Source of the DNA: Acidobacteriota bacterium
GTDB lineage: Bacteria; Acidobacteriota; Terriglobia; Terriglobales; Acidobacteriaceae
Direction: 5' to 3'
Length of the DNA: 64,000 bases
NCBI GenBank assembly: GCA_013289795.1
Contig: JABCZH010000006.1
Span: 186,001 to 250,000 of the forward strand
Positions 51,852 to 59,726 of the stretch are shown one piece after another (positions within the stretch are counted from its first letter, which is position 1; every line of letters starts with the position of its first letter). The position numbers were made by a program, and so were the translations under genes. The notes below the pieces were generated by a model. That model was given only the letters and a program-made list of their open reading frames with translations. It did not search any database and was not told where the DNA came from.

Positions 51852-52590
51852 CATAACGGTGATAGGGGCGGTTCCGGAGGGTGCCGACGATCCCGAGGCG
51901 GCGGCTCGGGCTGTGCGCGAGATGTTCACTTCGATCGCGCCCCGCTATGACTTGCTCAATCATCTGCTGTCGTTCAACGTCGATCGGATGTGGTGGCGCC
52001 GGACGGCTCGGCGCTTTGCGGCCGTGCTTTCTCAGCCGGACGCCAATGTGCTCGACCTGTGTTGCGGCACGGGGGACATGACGTTCGCCTTGCTTCGGCA
52101 AGCAGGGAAGTCTTCAGGGCGAATTCTGGGCGCGGACTTCTCCCACGCCATGCTACAGCGGGCGAGCGCGAAATCGGCTGGGACATCGCTACGGTGGATC
52201 GAGGCGGATGCTTTGCGCCTGCCCTTTTCGAGTGAACGATTCGATCTGGTGACGACCGCGTTTGGCTTTCGCAATTTGGCTGACTACGATGCCGGCCTGC
52301 GGGAGATTGTGCGGGTGCTGCGGCCGGAGGGAGAGTGCGGAATTCTGGATTTCGCCGAACCACCCGGGTTCGTCGGGAGCGTCTATCGGACGTACTTCAA
52401 GCGGGTGCTGCCGGTCATTGGGACAGTAATTTCCGGCGTGCGTGGGCCGTATGCGTATCTGCCTTCATCGGTGGAACACTTTCCTGGGCCCGCGGAGATG
52501 CTGGAGCGCATGCGAGCTGCGGGGTTCCGGGAAGTGTCGTGGACGCCATACACGTTCGGTATTGCAGGGCTGTACTGCGGCAGAAAATAG
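51835..52590 (+). CDS. menG: Demethylmenaquinone / ubiquinone methyltransferase (MenG/UbiE)
   Basis: 251 residues. SAM-binding motif L-D-L-C-C-G-T-G-D-M (about 63-72), F-D-L-V-T-T-A-F-G-F-R-N-L-A-D-Y (the UbiE/MenG signature around 135-150) and R-V-L-R-P-E-G. It methylates demethylmenaquinone (or the ubiquinone precursor). For an acidobacterium menaquinone is the likelier substrate, so I use menG. Translation may start at TTG 51835 or GTG 51859; the longer form overlaps aroB. Confidence 0.93.
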   Translation: MNKSSDITVIGAVPEGADDPEAAARAVREMFTSIAPRYDLLNHLLSFNVDRMWWRRTARRFAAVLSQPDANVLDLCCGTGDMTFALLRQAGKSSGRILGADFSHAMLQRASAKSAGTSLRWIEADALRLPFSSERFDLVTTAFGFRNLADYDAGLREIVRVLRPEGECGILDFAEPPGFVGSVYRTYFKRVLPVIGTVISGVRGPYAYLPSSVEHFPGPAEMLERMRAAGFREVSWTPYTFGIAGLYCGRK

Positions 52591-52593
52591 AGC

Positions 52594-53346
52594 CTACAAA
52601 CGGCCGGCATTCCTGAATAGATCCGCGATCTTCGACAAGTCGCCCCCCGCCACTCCACCAATCACAAAATAGTGCAGCCCATTCTGGCTCCAACTGCGGA
52701 AGTTGAAAGTCTCCTGCTGTCTTTGCATCGTGGAGTCAGATTCGGGCAAAGGGCCCACCGCGCGCTCCTGAAAAATGAAAACTGAGACCTGGTGTTTGCG
52801 AATCAGGTAAATCAACTCGGCCCCAGGGGCCTGACCGAGGTAGGCAACCCGTCCGCCGACCAGGACGATATCCGGATTCTGTAATTCCGGCAGATTGAAG
52901 ACGAACGGGATCTTTCCCTCGAACCAAGGCTTCACCGTATGGCGATCCGAAGACACCACGTCCACGGGGTTGGGGCTGGCGAGGGCGGTTACGTGCAGGT
53001 CGGCAAGTTCGCTGTAGGTATTTTGCAAGGCAAGACGCTGCTCCCTGATGGACAGGGCAACGGTGCCAGCGAACAGCACGAGAACAACGGCAGTTGCAGG
53101 AAGCCAGTACCTCGCAAATGAGCGGCGCGGGCGGGCGGCGATGCTTTGCCGTACCTTTTGGCGGAAATCCGCGCTGGGAGTGTAACGGCGGCCCGCCGAC
53201 TGCAAAGCGCGTTTGAATTGAACCTGCTGGAGTACATCCGCTACACAGGCGGAACAAGTCCGCAGATGAGCATCCATCTCCTTCATCTCAGCAGAGGAGA
53301 GTTCGCCGTCCACGTAGGCCTCGATTTGTGCCGTCCATTTATCCAT
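52594..53346 (-). CDS. Anti-sigma factor with zinc-binding domain
   Basis: 250 residues. N-terminal zinc-binding anti-sigma motif H27-x3-C31-x2-C34 (AHLRTCSACVADV). A membrane helix at about 84-104 (WLPATAVVLVLFAGTVALSI) leads to a large extracytoplasmic domain with a V-F-N-L-P-E-L-Q-N-P-D-I-V-L-V-G-G-R segment and final G-L-H-Y-F-V-I-G-G-V-A-G-G-D. The domain is distinctive and may sense a ligand or redox state. The start overlaps the sigma gene by 8 bases, so the pair is translationally coupled. Confidence 0.9.
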   Translation of the reverse strand: MDKWTAQIEAYVDGELSSAEMKEMDAHLRTCSACVADVLQQVQFKRALQSAGRRYTPSADFRQKVRQSIAARPRRSFARYWLPATAVVLVLFAGTVALSIREQRLALQNTYSELADLHVTALASPNPVDVVSSDRHTVKPWFEGKIPFVFNLPELQNPDIVLVGGRVAYLGQAPGAELIYLIRKHQVSVFIFQERAVGPLPESDSTMQRQQETFNFRSWSQNGLHYFVIGGVAGGDLSKIADLFRNAGRL

Positions 53347-53878
53347 GTGGGGCTCTCGCCAGCTTTGGCTGAAGAGTCTCGCGAAGCGCTTTGCGGGCGC
53401 GGGAAAGGCGTGACATCACGGTGCCGATGGGGATGGACAAGGTTTCGGAAATCTCCTGGTACGACATCTCTTCAGTCTCGCAGAGCAGCAGGATTTCGCG
53501 GAAGTGAATGGGGAGGGCCTCAAGTGCCTCCTGGAGCAATTGATGCTCGGAATTGGAAATGAAGACGGTTTCGGGCGTCTCGGGCCCGGCGGGGAGTTCG
53601 TCGGCATCTTCGGCATCAAGAGGGACCATGGCAGTCGCTTTCAAGCCGGTGCGCGACGTGAGAAAGGTGTTGCGCAGAATGCGGTAGATCCAGGCGCGGA
53701 AGTTGGTGCCTGATTGAAATGATGTGAACCCCCGCAACGCCTTGACATAGGTTTCCTGCACCAGGTCTTCGGCTTCAGTCCGATCCTTGGTGAGCCAGCA
53801 GGCGAAGTTGTAGAGCTGATCGAAAAGCGGCATTGCTAGCTCTTCGAACGTCGCCGCCGTCAATCCCCCGTCTCGCAC
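53339..53878 (-). CDS. RNA polymerase sigma factor, ECF type
   Basis: 179 residues, GTG start. Region 2 at about 18-80 (LYNFACWLTKDRTEAEDLVQETYVKALRGFTSFQSGTNFRAWIYRILRNTFL) and region 4 at about 112-168 (LPIHFREILLLCETEEMSYQEISETLSIPIGTVMSRLSRARKAL). It drives transcription at its own class of promoters when its anti-sigma partner releases it. Overlaps that partner by 8 bases. Confidence 0.95.
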   Translation of the reverse strand: MRDGGLTAATFEELAMPLFDQLYNFACWLTKDRTEAEDLVQETYVKALRGFTSFQSGTNFRAWIYRILRNTFLTSRTGLKATAMVPLDAEDADELPAGPETPETVFISNSEHQLLQEALEALPIHFREILLLCETEEMSYQEISETLSIPIGTVMSRLSRARKALRETLQPKLARAPHG

Positions 53879-53983
53879 TTCTATAGAGTAAACGAGAAAT
53901 CTTTGGATTTATTCCAAGCTCCGAAAATTAGTCTCCCGCCAAGGGCGGGAGGCCCTGGCGACCGCCGATGGGAGCGCCGGCGT

Positions 53984-55069
53984 TTAAGACGTTCCTGAAT
54001 TGTGCTCCGGTGTTGCCGCCGTGGAAAAGGAATCGGCAAATGCGTCTCGGATGGTGTAGCGAATGACGTTCTCGTAGTCCTCGCCGAGAAAGCGATGCAG
54101 GCGGTCGGTGTTCATGATGTATTGACCGGTCATATAGGGCACGGCCTCGGGCGGAATCGCCGAGATGCCAAACTTCCACATCACTCGTAAAACCTGCAGG
54201 AAAGCCCACTTGCCAGGCACCCGCACCAACTTGGCATGAGCCATTTCGATGCACTGGGCGAAAGTAAGCGCTTCACCCCGCCCAGCAACGTTGAGAACGG
54301 TCAGGCGCTGGGCTTCGGGTTCAGTCTTATGCACGACGGCAGCCACCAACCGGGCCATATCGTCCACATGGACAAACTGAATCCTGTTTTCGAGATATTT
54401 CTTCCCGTAAGGAAGCATGCAGGGCAGGCGTTTGCCCTGGGCTCGCATCTCTGCGGCCCGTTTTGCGGTGCCGTTGGGAGTGCCGCGAAAGGCGCCGATC
54501 AAATAGTTCTGCATGCTGGCCCCGGAAAAAATATGGGGGCGCAACAAGTAAACGCTGCAACCCCGCAACGCCGGCGCCCGCTGCTGAACCACGCGGTCGC
54601 ATTCCATCTTGTGAATGGCGTACGGGAGAGTATGAGCACGGAGCGGAGAGTCTTCGGTTGCGGACTCGGGCAAATCAGAACCGTAAGCCGAAACGCTGCC
54701 AGGGAAAATAAACTTCTTGACGATCGGATCGGTGCGATTTGCTTCGGTAATCGCCTCCATCACCCGCGCCGTGCCGGCGACGTTGATCTGCCACATGCGA
54801 TCGAGGTCAAGCACACCCGTGCGTAGCGGGTCGATCACGAAAGCCAAATGGACCACAGCGAACGGGCGGAACTTTTTCAGTAGCAGAAACAACTGGCGGC
54901 AGGATTCCTCGAGGGCCAGGTCGATGCGCTCGAAGGACAGCAACGGCGAGGCTGCCGGCGGATTCAGGTCCACTCCGATGACCTGATAATCCGCCAACAG
55001 CGGCAACAGTCGTACTCCCAGATTGCCAGAAACCCCGGTGAGCAGGAGAGTTGGCTTGGAATTATCCAT
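53984..55069 (-). CDS. SDR-family NAD-dependent epimerase/dehydratase
   Basis: 361 residues. Extended SDR: cofactor motif T-G-V-S-G-N-L-G at about 12-19, catalytic Y-x-x-x-K as Y-A-I-H-K-M-E-C (about 149-156), and a downstream F-V-H-V-D-D-M-A. Substrate is probably a nucleotide sugar or lipid-linked sterol-type compound; nothing nearby decides it. The start codon overlaps the stop of the parvulin gene by one base (TAATG), so both lie on one transcript. Confidence 0.85.
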   Translation of the reverse strand: MDNSKPTLLLTGVSGNLGVRLLPLLADYQVIGVDLNPPAASPLLSFERIDLALEESCRQLFLLLKKFRPFAVVHLAFVIDPLRTGVLDLDRMWQINVAGTARVMEAITEANRTDPIVKKFIFPGSVSAYGSDLPESATEDSPLRAHTLPYAIHKMECDRVVQQRAPALRGCSVYLLRPHIFSGASMQNYLIGAFRGTPNGTAKRAAEMRAQGKRLPCMLPYGKKYLENRIQFVHVDDMARLVAAVVHKTEPEAQRLTVLNVAGRGEALTFAQCIEMAHAKLVRVPGKWAFLQVLRVMWKFGISAIPPEAVPYMTGQYIMNTDRLHRFLGEDYENVIRYTIRDAFADSFSTAATPEHNSGTS

Positions 55070-56169
55070 TACTTGGGCTCAGCCGAGGCCGGCTTGGCGG
55101 GCGGCGGTGGCTGAGGCATGCGGGGCGAAGGCATCATGGGCCCGCGCCCTGGCATCTCGGGTCCGAAATAGTTCTCGTCGAAGGCCAGGGTCACCGATTG
55201 CTGTACTGCCTGCATGGCATCCTGCAGACGCTGAGAACGCAGAGTGGCCTTGATCTCTTCGTGCACCTGATCGAGGGGCAAGGTATCTTTGCCTTTGAGT
55301 TTGTAGATATAGAATCCGTTTGGATCGGCGATGACTTCAGACATCTGGCCCGGCTTCATATCGATGACGGCCGCCTGATTCTGGGCCAGGGTGCTGCGGC
55401 GAACCTTCCCCATTGCTGTGTTGGGAGCGCCAGTCTTGAGACCCGCAGCCTCAAAAGCCTGTTCCTGAAGCTTCGCAAAGTCACCTCCCGCAACGGCGCG
55501 GGTATGAAGTGTGTCGGCCTCAGCCTTCATGGCCTTTTCGGATTCCTCTTGGAATTTCTGTTCCTCCTGCGGGGTGGGCGTCTTCTCGCCATCGGGAGGT
55601 GTCTTTTCCTTGGGAACATAGATGCGTTCCAGATCCGCCTGGTCGAATTTTGCCAGATTAGCGCGGTAGTAATCTTCGATATCCTTATCAGGAACCTGCG
55701 AGGCTTGTTCCTGCAGCGCCTTACTCAGTTCCTGGGCGAGGATCTGGATCCGCACGAACCTCATTCGTTCTTCAAAACTAGCGCTCTTCTCCAGTCCCAT
55801 GTCCTGTGCTTTCTTCGCCATGACTCTGGAACGCGCATAGCGGTCGGCGAAGGGCCGGCGGGAGCGCGGCGGCATGGAAGGCTGGACGGCGTCAACAATT
55901 TTTTCGAATTCAGCGCGCGTGATGGTGGTAGCGCAAACGGCGGCATCCTTGTCGGGTGCGGGGTTGCTGCAAAATCCCTTAATGGTGATCACGACCGCGT
56001 CGGGTGCGACCTCCGGCGCAGGGCTCTTGGCCGGGGCGGCAGCTGTCGCCGGTGCCGGGGCGGTGGCGGCAGCAGGTTGCTGTCCGGCGGGCGGCGCAGG
56101 TTTTGGGCTGGCGGCTTGGCCGAAGGCCACAGCGCCGAGCAGCAGACAGACCAAGCAGTATTTGTACAT
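55069..56169 (-). CDS. Exported parvulin-type peptidyl-prolyl isomerase
   Basis: 366 residues, ATG 56169 with GGAGGA upstream. Signal peptide at 1-19 (YKYCLVCLLLGAVAFGQA), then an alanine/proline-rich linker (20-55). A chaperone-like helical N-domain is followed by the PPIC-type domain at about 200-300 (DTLHTRAVAGGDFAKLQEQ, AVIDMKPGQMSEVIADPNGFYIYKLKG). The C-terminus is proline-rich (FGPEMPGRGPMMPSPRMPQP). It probably helps outer-membrane or periplasmic proteins fold, as SurA or PrsA do. Confidence 0.9.
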   Translation of the reverse strand: MYKYCLVCLLLGAVAFGQAASPKPAPPAGQQPAAATAPAPATAAAPAKSPAPEVAPDAVVITIKGFCSNPAPDKDAAVCATTITRAEFEKIVDAVQPSMPPRSRRPFADRYARSRVMAKKAQDMGLEKSASFEERMRFVRIQILAQELSKALQEQASQVPDKDIEDYYRANLAKFDQADLERIYVPKEKTPPDGEKTPTPQEEQKFQEESEKAMKAEADTLHTRAVAGGDFAKLQEQAFEAAGLKTGAPNTAMGKVRRSTLAQNQAAVIDMKPGQMSEVIADPNGFYIYKLKGKDTLPLDQVHEEIKATLRSQRLQDAMQAVQQSVTLAFDENYFGPEMPGRGPMMPSPRMPQPPPPAKPASAEPK

Positions 56170-56290
56170 TTAGGGATTCCTCCAGGGAAGATCGAAGTAC
56201 GAACAAAAATCCTAGCACAAGTCAGCGCGCAGTTGGCATCTGCGCGGTAAATGGGGACAGTTCCGGCTTGGCGGCGGGGGTAAGAGCGGC

Positions 56291-56296
56291 GATAAT
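56291..56296 (+). promoter_or_regulatory. -10-like element (GATAAT) of the CDF gene
   Basis: GATAAT followed by GCCCTC and the ATG at 56303: a 6-nt gap with no Shine-Dalgarno. Confidence 0.5.
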
Positions 56297-56302
56297 GCCC
56301 TC

Positions 56303-57733
56303 ATGGCAGGATCGCTGGCAGGCTACAGTCCCGATTCCATGCGGGCGGAAAAGCGGGCCGTCGCCGGAAACTCGGTGCTGGCAGCGATCGCTGTTACTAC
56401 GCTGAAAATCGCGGTCGGAATCACTACGGGCAGTCTGGGTATTCTGTCGGAAGCCGCCCACTCCGGTCTTGACCTGGTGGCTGCGATCGTTACCTTGCTC
56501 TCGGTGCGGGTGTCGGACAAGCCGGCTGACGCCGAGCACCAGTACGGTCATGGCAAAGTGGAAAACTTCTCCGCCTTCATCGAGACCGGCCTGCTGCTTC
56601 TGACCTGCGTCTGGATCGTTTATGAAGCGTGCAAGCGGCTGTTCTTTCATCGGGTTGAAATTGAGCCGAGCCTGATGGCTTTCATGGTCCTATTTGTCTC
56701 CATGGGAGTTGATTTTTGGCGGTCGAGGGCGCTGGGAAGAATTGCTTCCAAGTATGACAGCCAGGCGCTGGAGGCGGACGCGCTGCACTTCTCGACCGAT
56801 ATCTGGTCGAGCGGCGTGGTTGTCTTAGGGCTGCTGCTGGTGGCTCTGGGCCGGAGATATGGCGTGGTTTGGCTGCAAGCGGCCGATCCGGTGGCGGCGT
56901 TGTTTGTCGCAGGGGTGGTGGTGTACGTGAGTTCCAGGCTGGCACGCAAAACCATCGATGCCTTGCTTGATGCCGCGCCCTCGGATGTGCGCAACCGGAT
57001 TCTGTCCGCCCTTCGGGGAGTGGATGGTCTGCTGGAGGTGGACCGGGTGCGAATACGGCGCGCGGGCAACCGCTATTTTGCCGATTTGTCCGTGAGTCTG
57101 GCGCGCAATGTGACCTTCCAGCGCTCCGAGCAAGTCGCGGATGCAGTCACGGCGGCCGTGCGCGAAGTCCTGCCGAACGCTGATGTGGTGGTGCACCCAG
57201 TCCCCCGGGCTGATCGTAAAGAGAATATTTTCGACCGGGTGCGGGCGGTTGCCACACGCCACAATCTGAATGTCCATGACGTCAGTGTTCAGGACCTGCA
57301 CGGGCGTCTGCACGTGGAACAGCATCTTGAACTGCACGAGGAACTGAGCCTGAAAGACGCTCATGATCGAGTGAGTCTGCTGGAATCCGAGATTCGAAGC
57401 GACGTGCCGGAGATTTCCTCGATCCTGACCCATATTGAAAGTGAGCCAGCTACCATCGAGACTGGGGATGAAATCGTTCGAGACGCCGCCCTGGAGAAGA
57501 AGCTGAAGACGATCGTCAAGGAATTTCCTGAAGTGCTGGATGTTCATGAGGTCGAGGTGAAGCGGGTGCGCGGGCGAATTTACGTATCGTGTCACTGTAC
57601 GTTTTCGGATGAACTGCCGCTGTCGCGCGTGCATGAAATCCAGACCGAACTGGAGATTCGTTTCAAGCAGGAAGCGCCGGAACTGTTCCGTGTGCTAATT
57701 CATCCGGAGCCCATGACTGACAATCGAAGGTGA
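56303..57733 (+). CDS. Cation diffusion facilitator with three tandem cytoplasmic domains
   Basis: 476 residues against about 300 for ordinary CDF proteins. Six membrane helices fill about 22-215, with the zinc-site pairs H53/D57 (S-E-A-A-H-S-G-L-D) and H162/D166 (A-L-H-F-S-T-D). A ferredoxin-like cytoplasmic dimerisation domain normally ends the protein; here three such domains follow each other, at about 228-302, 308-383 and 396-470. All share the pattern of a helix, V-x-x-V-H-D-V/V-R strand, G-x-x-x-V/F-A/V strand, and a second helix, with several histidines (H-x-H-x-E-L-H). It exports divalent metal ions (zinc, cobalt, manganese or iron) in exchange for protons. The extra domains may add metal sensing or binding. 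Confidence 0.9.
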   Translation: MAGSLAGYSPDSMRAEKRAVAGNSVLAAIAVTTLKIAVGITTGSLGILSEAAHSGLDLVAAIVTLLSVRVSDKPADAEHQYGHGKVENFSAFIETGLLLLTCVWIVYEACKRLFFHRVEIEPSLMAFMVLFVSMGVDFWRSRALGRIASKYDSQALEADALHFSTDIWSSGVVVLGLLLVALGRRYGVVWLQAADPVAALFVAGVVVYVSSRLARKTIDALLDAAPSDVRNRILSALRGVDGLLEVDRVRIRRAGNRYFADLSVSLARNVTFQRSEQVADAVTAAVREVLPNADVVVHPVPRADRKENIFDRVRAVATRHNLNVHDVSVQDLHGRLHVEQHLELHEELSLKDAHDRVSLLESEIRSDVPEISSILTHIESEPATIETGDEIVRDAALEKKLKTIVKEFPEVLDVHEVEVKRVRGRIYVSCHCTFSDELPLSRVHEIQTELEIRFKQEAPELFRVLIHPEPMTDNRR

Positions 57734-57739
57734 GAGGTT

Positions 57740-58141
57740 ATGACAGAAGCGCACGCTATTTGGAAGCAAAATCAGGAATTTCAGGCGGCTGCCACGAGTG
57801 GCCACACCATCGTTATCGATGGCGACAAGAAGGCGGGCAACAGTCCCATGGAACTGGTGCTGATTGGACTGTGCGGATGCACTGGCTATGATGTGGTCAG
57901 CATCCTGACGAAAAAGCGTGAGGCGTTTACCAGCCTTGAGGTGCGGGCCGAAGCTGAGCGGGCGGCTGGTCCACCGACGGTGTATACGGACATCAAGCTG
58001 GTTTATCGAGTCGGCGGGAAAGTATCACACAAGGCTGTAGAAGATGCGGTAAGGCTTTCGGAGGAAAAGTATTGCTCGGTGGCGGCAATGCTCAACAAGA
58101 CTGCCAAGATCGCGTATCGGATTGAGTACGCAGAGGAGTAG
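57740..58141 (+). CDS. OsmC family protein
   Basis: 133 residues. Family motif L-I-G-L-C-G-C-T-G-Y-D-V-V-S-I-L, in which C47 corresponds to the first peroxidatic cysteine, and a second cysteine in E-K-Y-C-S-V-A-A-M near residue 110. OsmC/Ohr proteins reduce organic hydroperoxides with these thiols. The gene starts 6 bases after the CDF stop and is probably co-transcribed. A GAGGT before the ATG supports initiation there. Confidence 0.9.
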   Translation: MTEAHAIWKQNQEFQAAATSGHTIVIDGDKKAGNSPMELVLIGLCGCTGYDVVSILTKKREAFTSLEVRAEAERAAGPPTVYTDIKLVYRVGGKVSHKAVEDAVRLSEEKYCSVAAMLNKTAKIAYRIEYAEE

Positions 58142-58148
58142 ACAAAAC

Positions 58149-58182
58149 CAGTTCTCAGATCTCAGTTCGCAGTTCTCAGTTG
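58149..58182. repeat. Intergenic short-period repeat (AGTTCTCAG type)
   Basis: About four copies of CAGTTCTCAG-like 9-11 nt units. A related inverted piece, CTAAGAACTGAGACCTAG, lies at 20514-20531. Confidence 0.6.
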
Positions 58183-58191
58183 CCCGATTAC

Positions 58192-58197
58192 GATAAT
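58192..58197 (+). promoter_or_regulatory. -10-like element (GATAAT) of the EamA transporter
   Basis: GATAAT, then 8 nt (CTACTGGC), then the TTG start at 58206. No Shine-Dalgarno. It would explain use of a TTG start on a leaderless mRNA. Confidence 0.45.
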
Positions 58198-58205
58198 CTA
58201 CTGGC

Positions 58206-59165
58206 TTGCCGACGCGAGCCCATCCCGTACGAGGATATTTCTACATTGCTACCGCTGCGTTCCTGTGGGGAGTGGCGGCCACGCTGGGCCGGGCGGCATT
58301 CACCGGGCAATTGTTGCCGCACGGGCAGTCGCTGCGTCCGATTGATCCTCTGATTCTGTCGCAGAGCCGGGCTGCGTTTTCTTTACTGGTGTTGTTGGCC
58401 GCACTGCTCGTGGTTCGTGGGCCGCGCCGGTTGAAACTGCCGATGGCCGACGTCCGGCGGATGTTCGTGTTGGGAGTGCTGGGCGTCGCCGCGTCGAACT
58501 ATCTGTACTACCTCGCCATTCAGCGCACCAACGTCGCTACCGCCATTATCCTGCAATACACCGCGCCGGTTTGGGTTTTGCTCTACACGGTGGCTCGCGG
58601 AGTGCAAAAGCCGACCCTGCAGCGGGTCGCAGCGGTGGGTCTGGCAGTGGCCGGAATCTTTTTGGTGATTGGGATCTTTGGCGCGAGCGGGTTCCGCCTG
58701 GATGCAATTGGCGTGATCGCGGCGCTGCTGGCCGCATTGTCGTTCGCGTTCTACAACGTTGGCGGCCACAGCATCCTGGCAAGCTACGACCGCTGGACGG
58801 TGCTTCTCTACACTTTGATCGCAGCGTCGCTATTCTGGCTCGTTGTGAATCCGCCGTGGAAGATCGCCGCCGCGCACTATGCGGGGCAGCAATGGCTGTT
58901 TCTGCTGGGGTTCTCGCTGGTGTCCGTTCTAGGACCGTTCTCCTTTTATTTTGCCGGACTGCAACACTTGGAACCGACGCGGGCCATCGTGGTCAGTTGC
59001 CTGGAGCCGGTATTTTCTATTCTCATCGCGGCTTTTGCGTTAGGTGAGATCCTGCGGCCGATGCAGACGTCGGGAATCGCACTGGTGCTGGTTGCCATCG
59101 TGGTCGTGCAATGGCCGGACCGGAAGTCGCCAACCGGGATTACCATAATTGAACCCATTGAATGA
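58206..59165 (+). CDS. EamA/DMT family transporter
   Basis: 319 residues, ten hydrophobic helices in two similar halves as in the drug/metabolite transporter superfamily. EamA motifs are A-T-A-A-F-L-W-G-V-A near the N-terminus and A-L-L-A-A-L-S-F-A-F-Y-N-V in the middle, with S-C-L-E-P-V-F-S-I-L-I-A near residue 270. The substrate is unknown: amino acids, nucleosides or drugs are common. TTG start; a later start is possible but would cut the first helix. Confidence 0.87.
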   Translation: MPTRAHPVRGYFYIATAAFLWGVAATLGRAAFTGQLLPHGQSLRPIDPLILSQSRAAFSLLVLLAALLVVRGPRRLKLPMADVRRMFVLGVLGVAASNYLYYLAIQRTNVATAIILQYTAPVWVLLYTVARGVQKPTLQRVAAVGLAVAGIFLVIGIFGASGFRLDAIGVIAALLAALSFAFYNVGGHSILASYDRWTVLLYTLIAASLFWLVVNPPWKIAAAHYAGQQWLFLLGFSLVSVLGPFSFYFAGLQHLEPTRAIVVSCLEPVFSILIAAFALGEILRPMQTSGIALVLVAIVVVQWPDRKSPTGITIIEPIE

Positions 59166-59269
59166 TTGGGATGTAGCCGCATCACCAACGTAACTCCCAT
59201 CGCCACTTTTGCAACCATTCCTTACCCAAGCAATGAGATTCTTGTGGTAGCAACTGAGGTCAGGTAGTC

Positions 59270-59710
59270 ATGAAATCTTCTCGCACGCTTGTGCTGTTCT
59301 TCGTGATGATTGCGGTGGTCCCTTGCTTCGCCCACCACATCGCGGTTGTGGTCAACAAAGACAATCACGTGGCCGATGTGACCGCTGCCCATCTCGCCCA
59401 CATCTGCCGTCTGGAGGCCAGGAAATGGCCGGACGGAAAAGATGTCATGCTGGTGCTGCACAAGGAATCGGCGGGTGAACTGGCCACGCTTGAGCATCTG
59501 ACGCACATGTCAGAAAGCGAGTTGAAGGCCTTTGTGGTGTCGCACAAAGACACATTGACTCTGGCTGATTCTGATGCTGACGTGCTGCGGATTGTTGAGA
59601 GTGTGCCCGGAGCGGTGGGGTTGGTGGATGTCCGCTCTATCAACGATCAGGTCACCGTTTTGAAAGTGGGCGGAAAGTTGCCGATGGAAGACGGGTATCT
59701 GTCCCATTAG
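59270..59710 (+). CDS. Short periplasmic PstS-like substrate-binding protein
   Basis: 146 residues. Signal peptide LVLFFVMIAVVPCFA. The body (IAVVVNKDNHVADVTAAHLAHICRLEARKWPDGKDVMLVLHKESAGELATLEHLTHMSESELKAFV, ending in VPGAVGLVDVRSI) matches the pattern of one lobe of phosphate-type binding proteins: V-N-K-x-N strand, then a late G-A-V-G-L-V-D turn. It is about half the usual length and has no obvious ABC partner, so it may act as a sensor or bind a small anion without transport. Confidence 0.65.
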   Translation: MKSSRTLVLFFVMIAVVPCFAHHIAVVVNKDNHVADVTAAHLAHICRLEARKWPDGKDVMLVLHKESAGELATLEHLTHMSESELKAFVVSHKDTLTLADSDADVLRIVESVPGAVGLVDVRSINDQVTVLKVGGKLPMEDGYLSH

Positions 59711-59726
59711 GTTTGGATATTTCGCT

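Noticed and set aside
53928-54254. 108-residue minus-strand frame after the SDR epimerase
   Set aside because: It overlaps the C-terminus of the epimerase in another frame and shows no motif.
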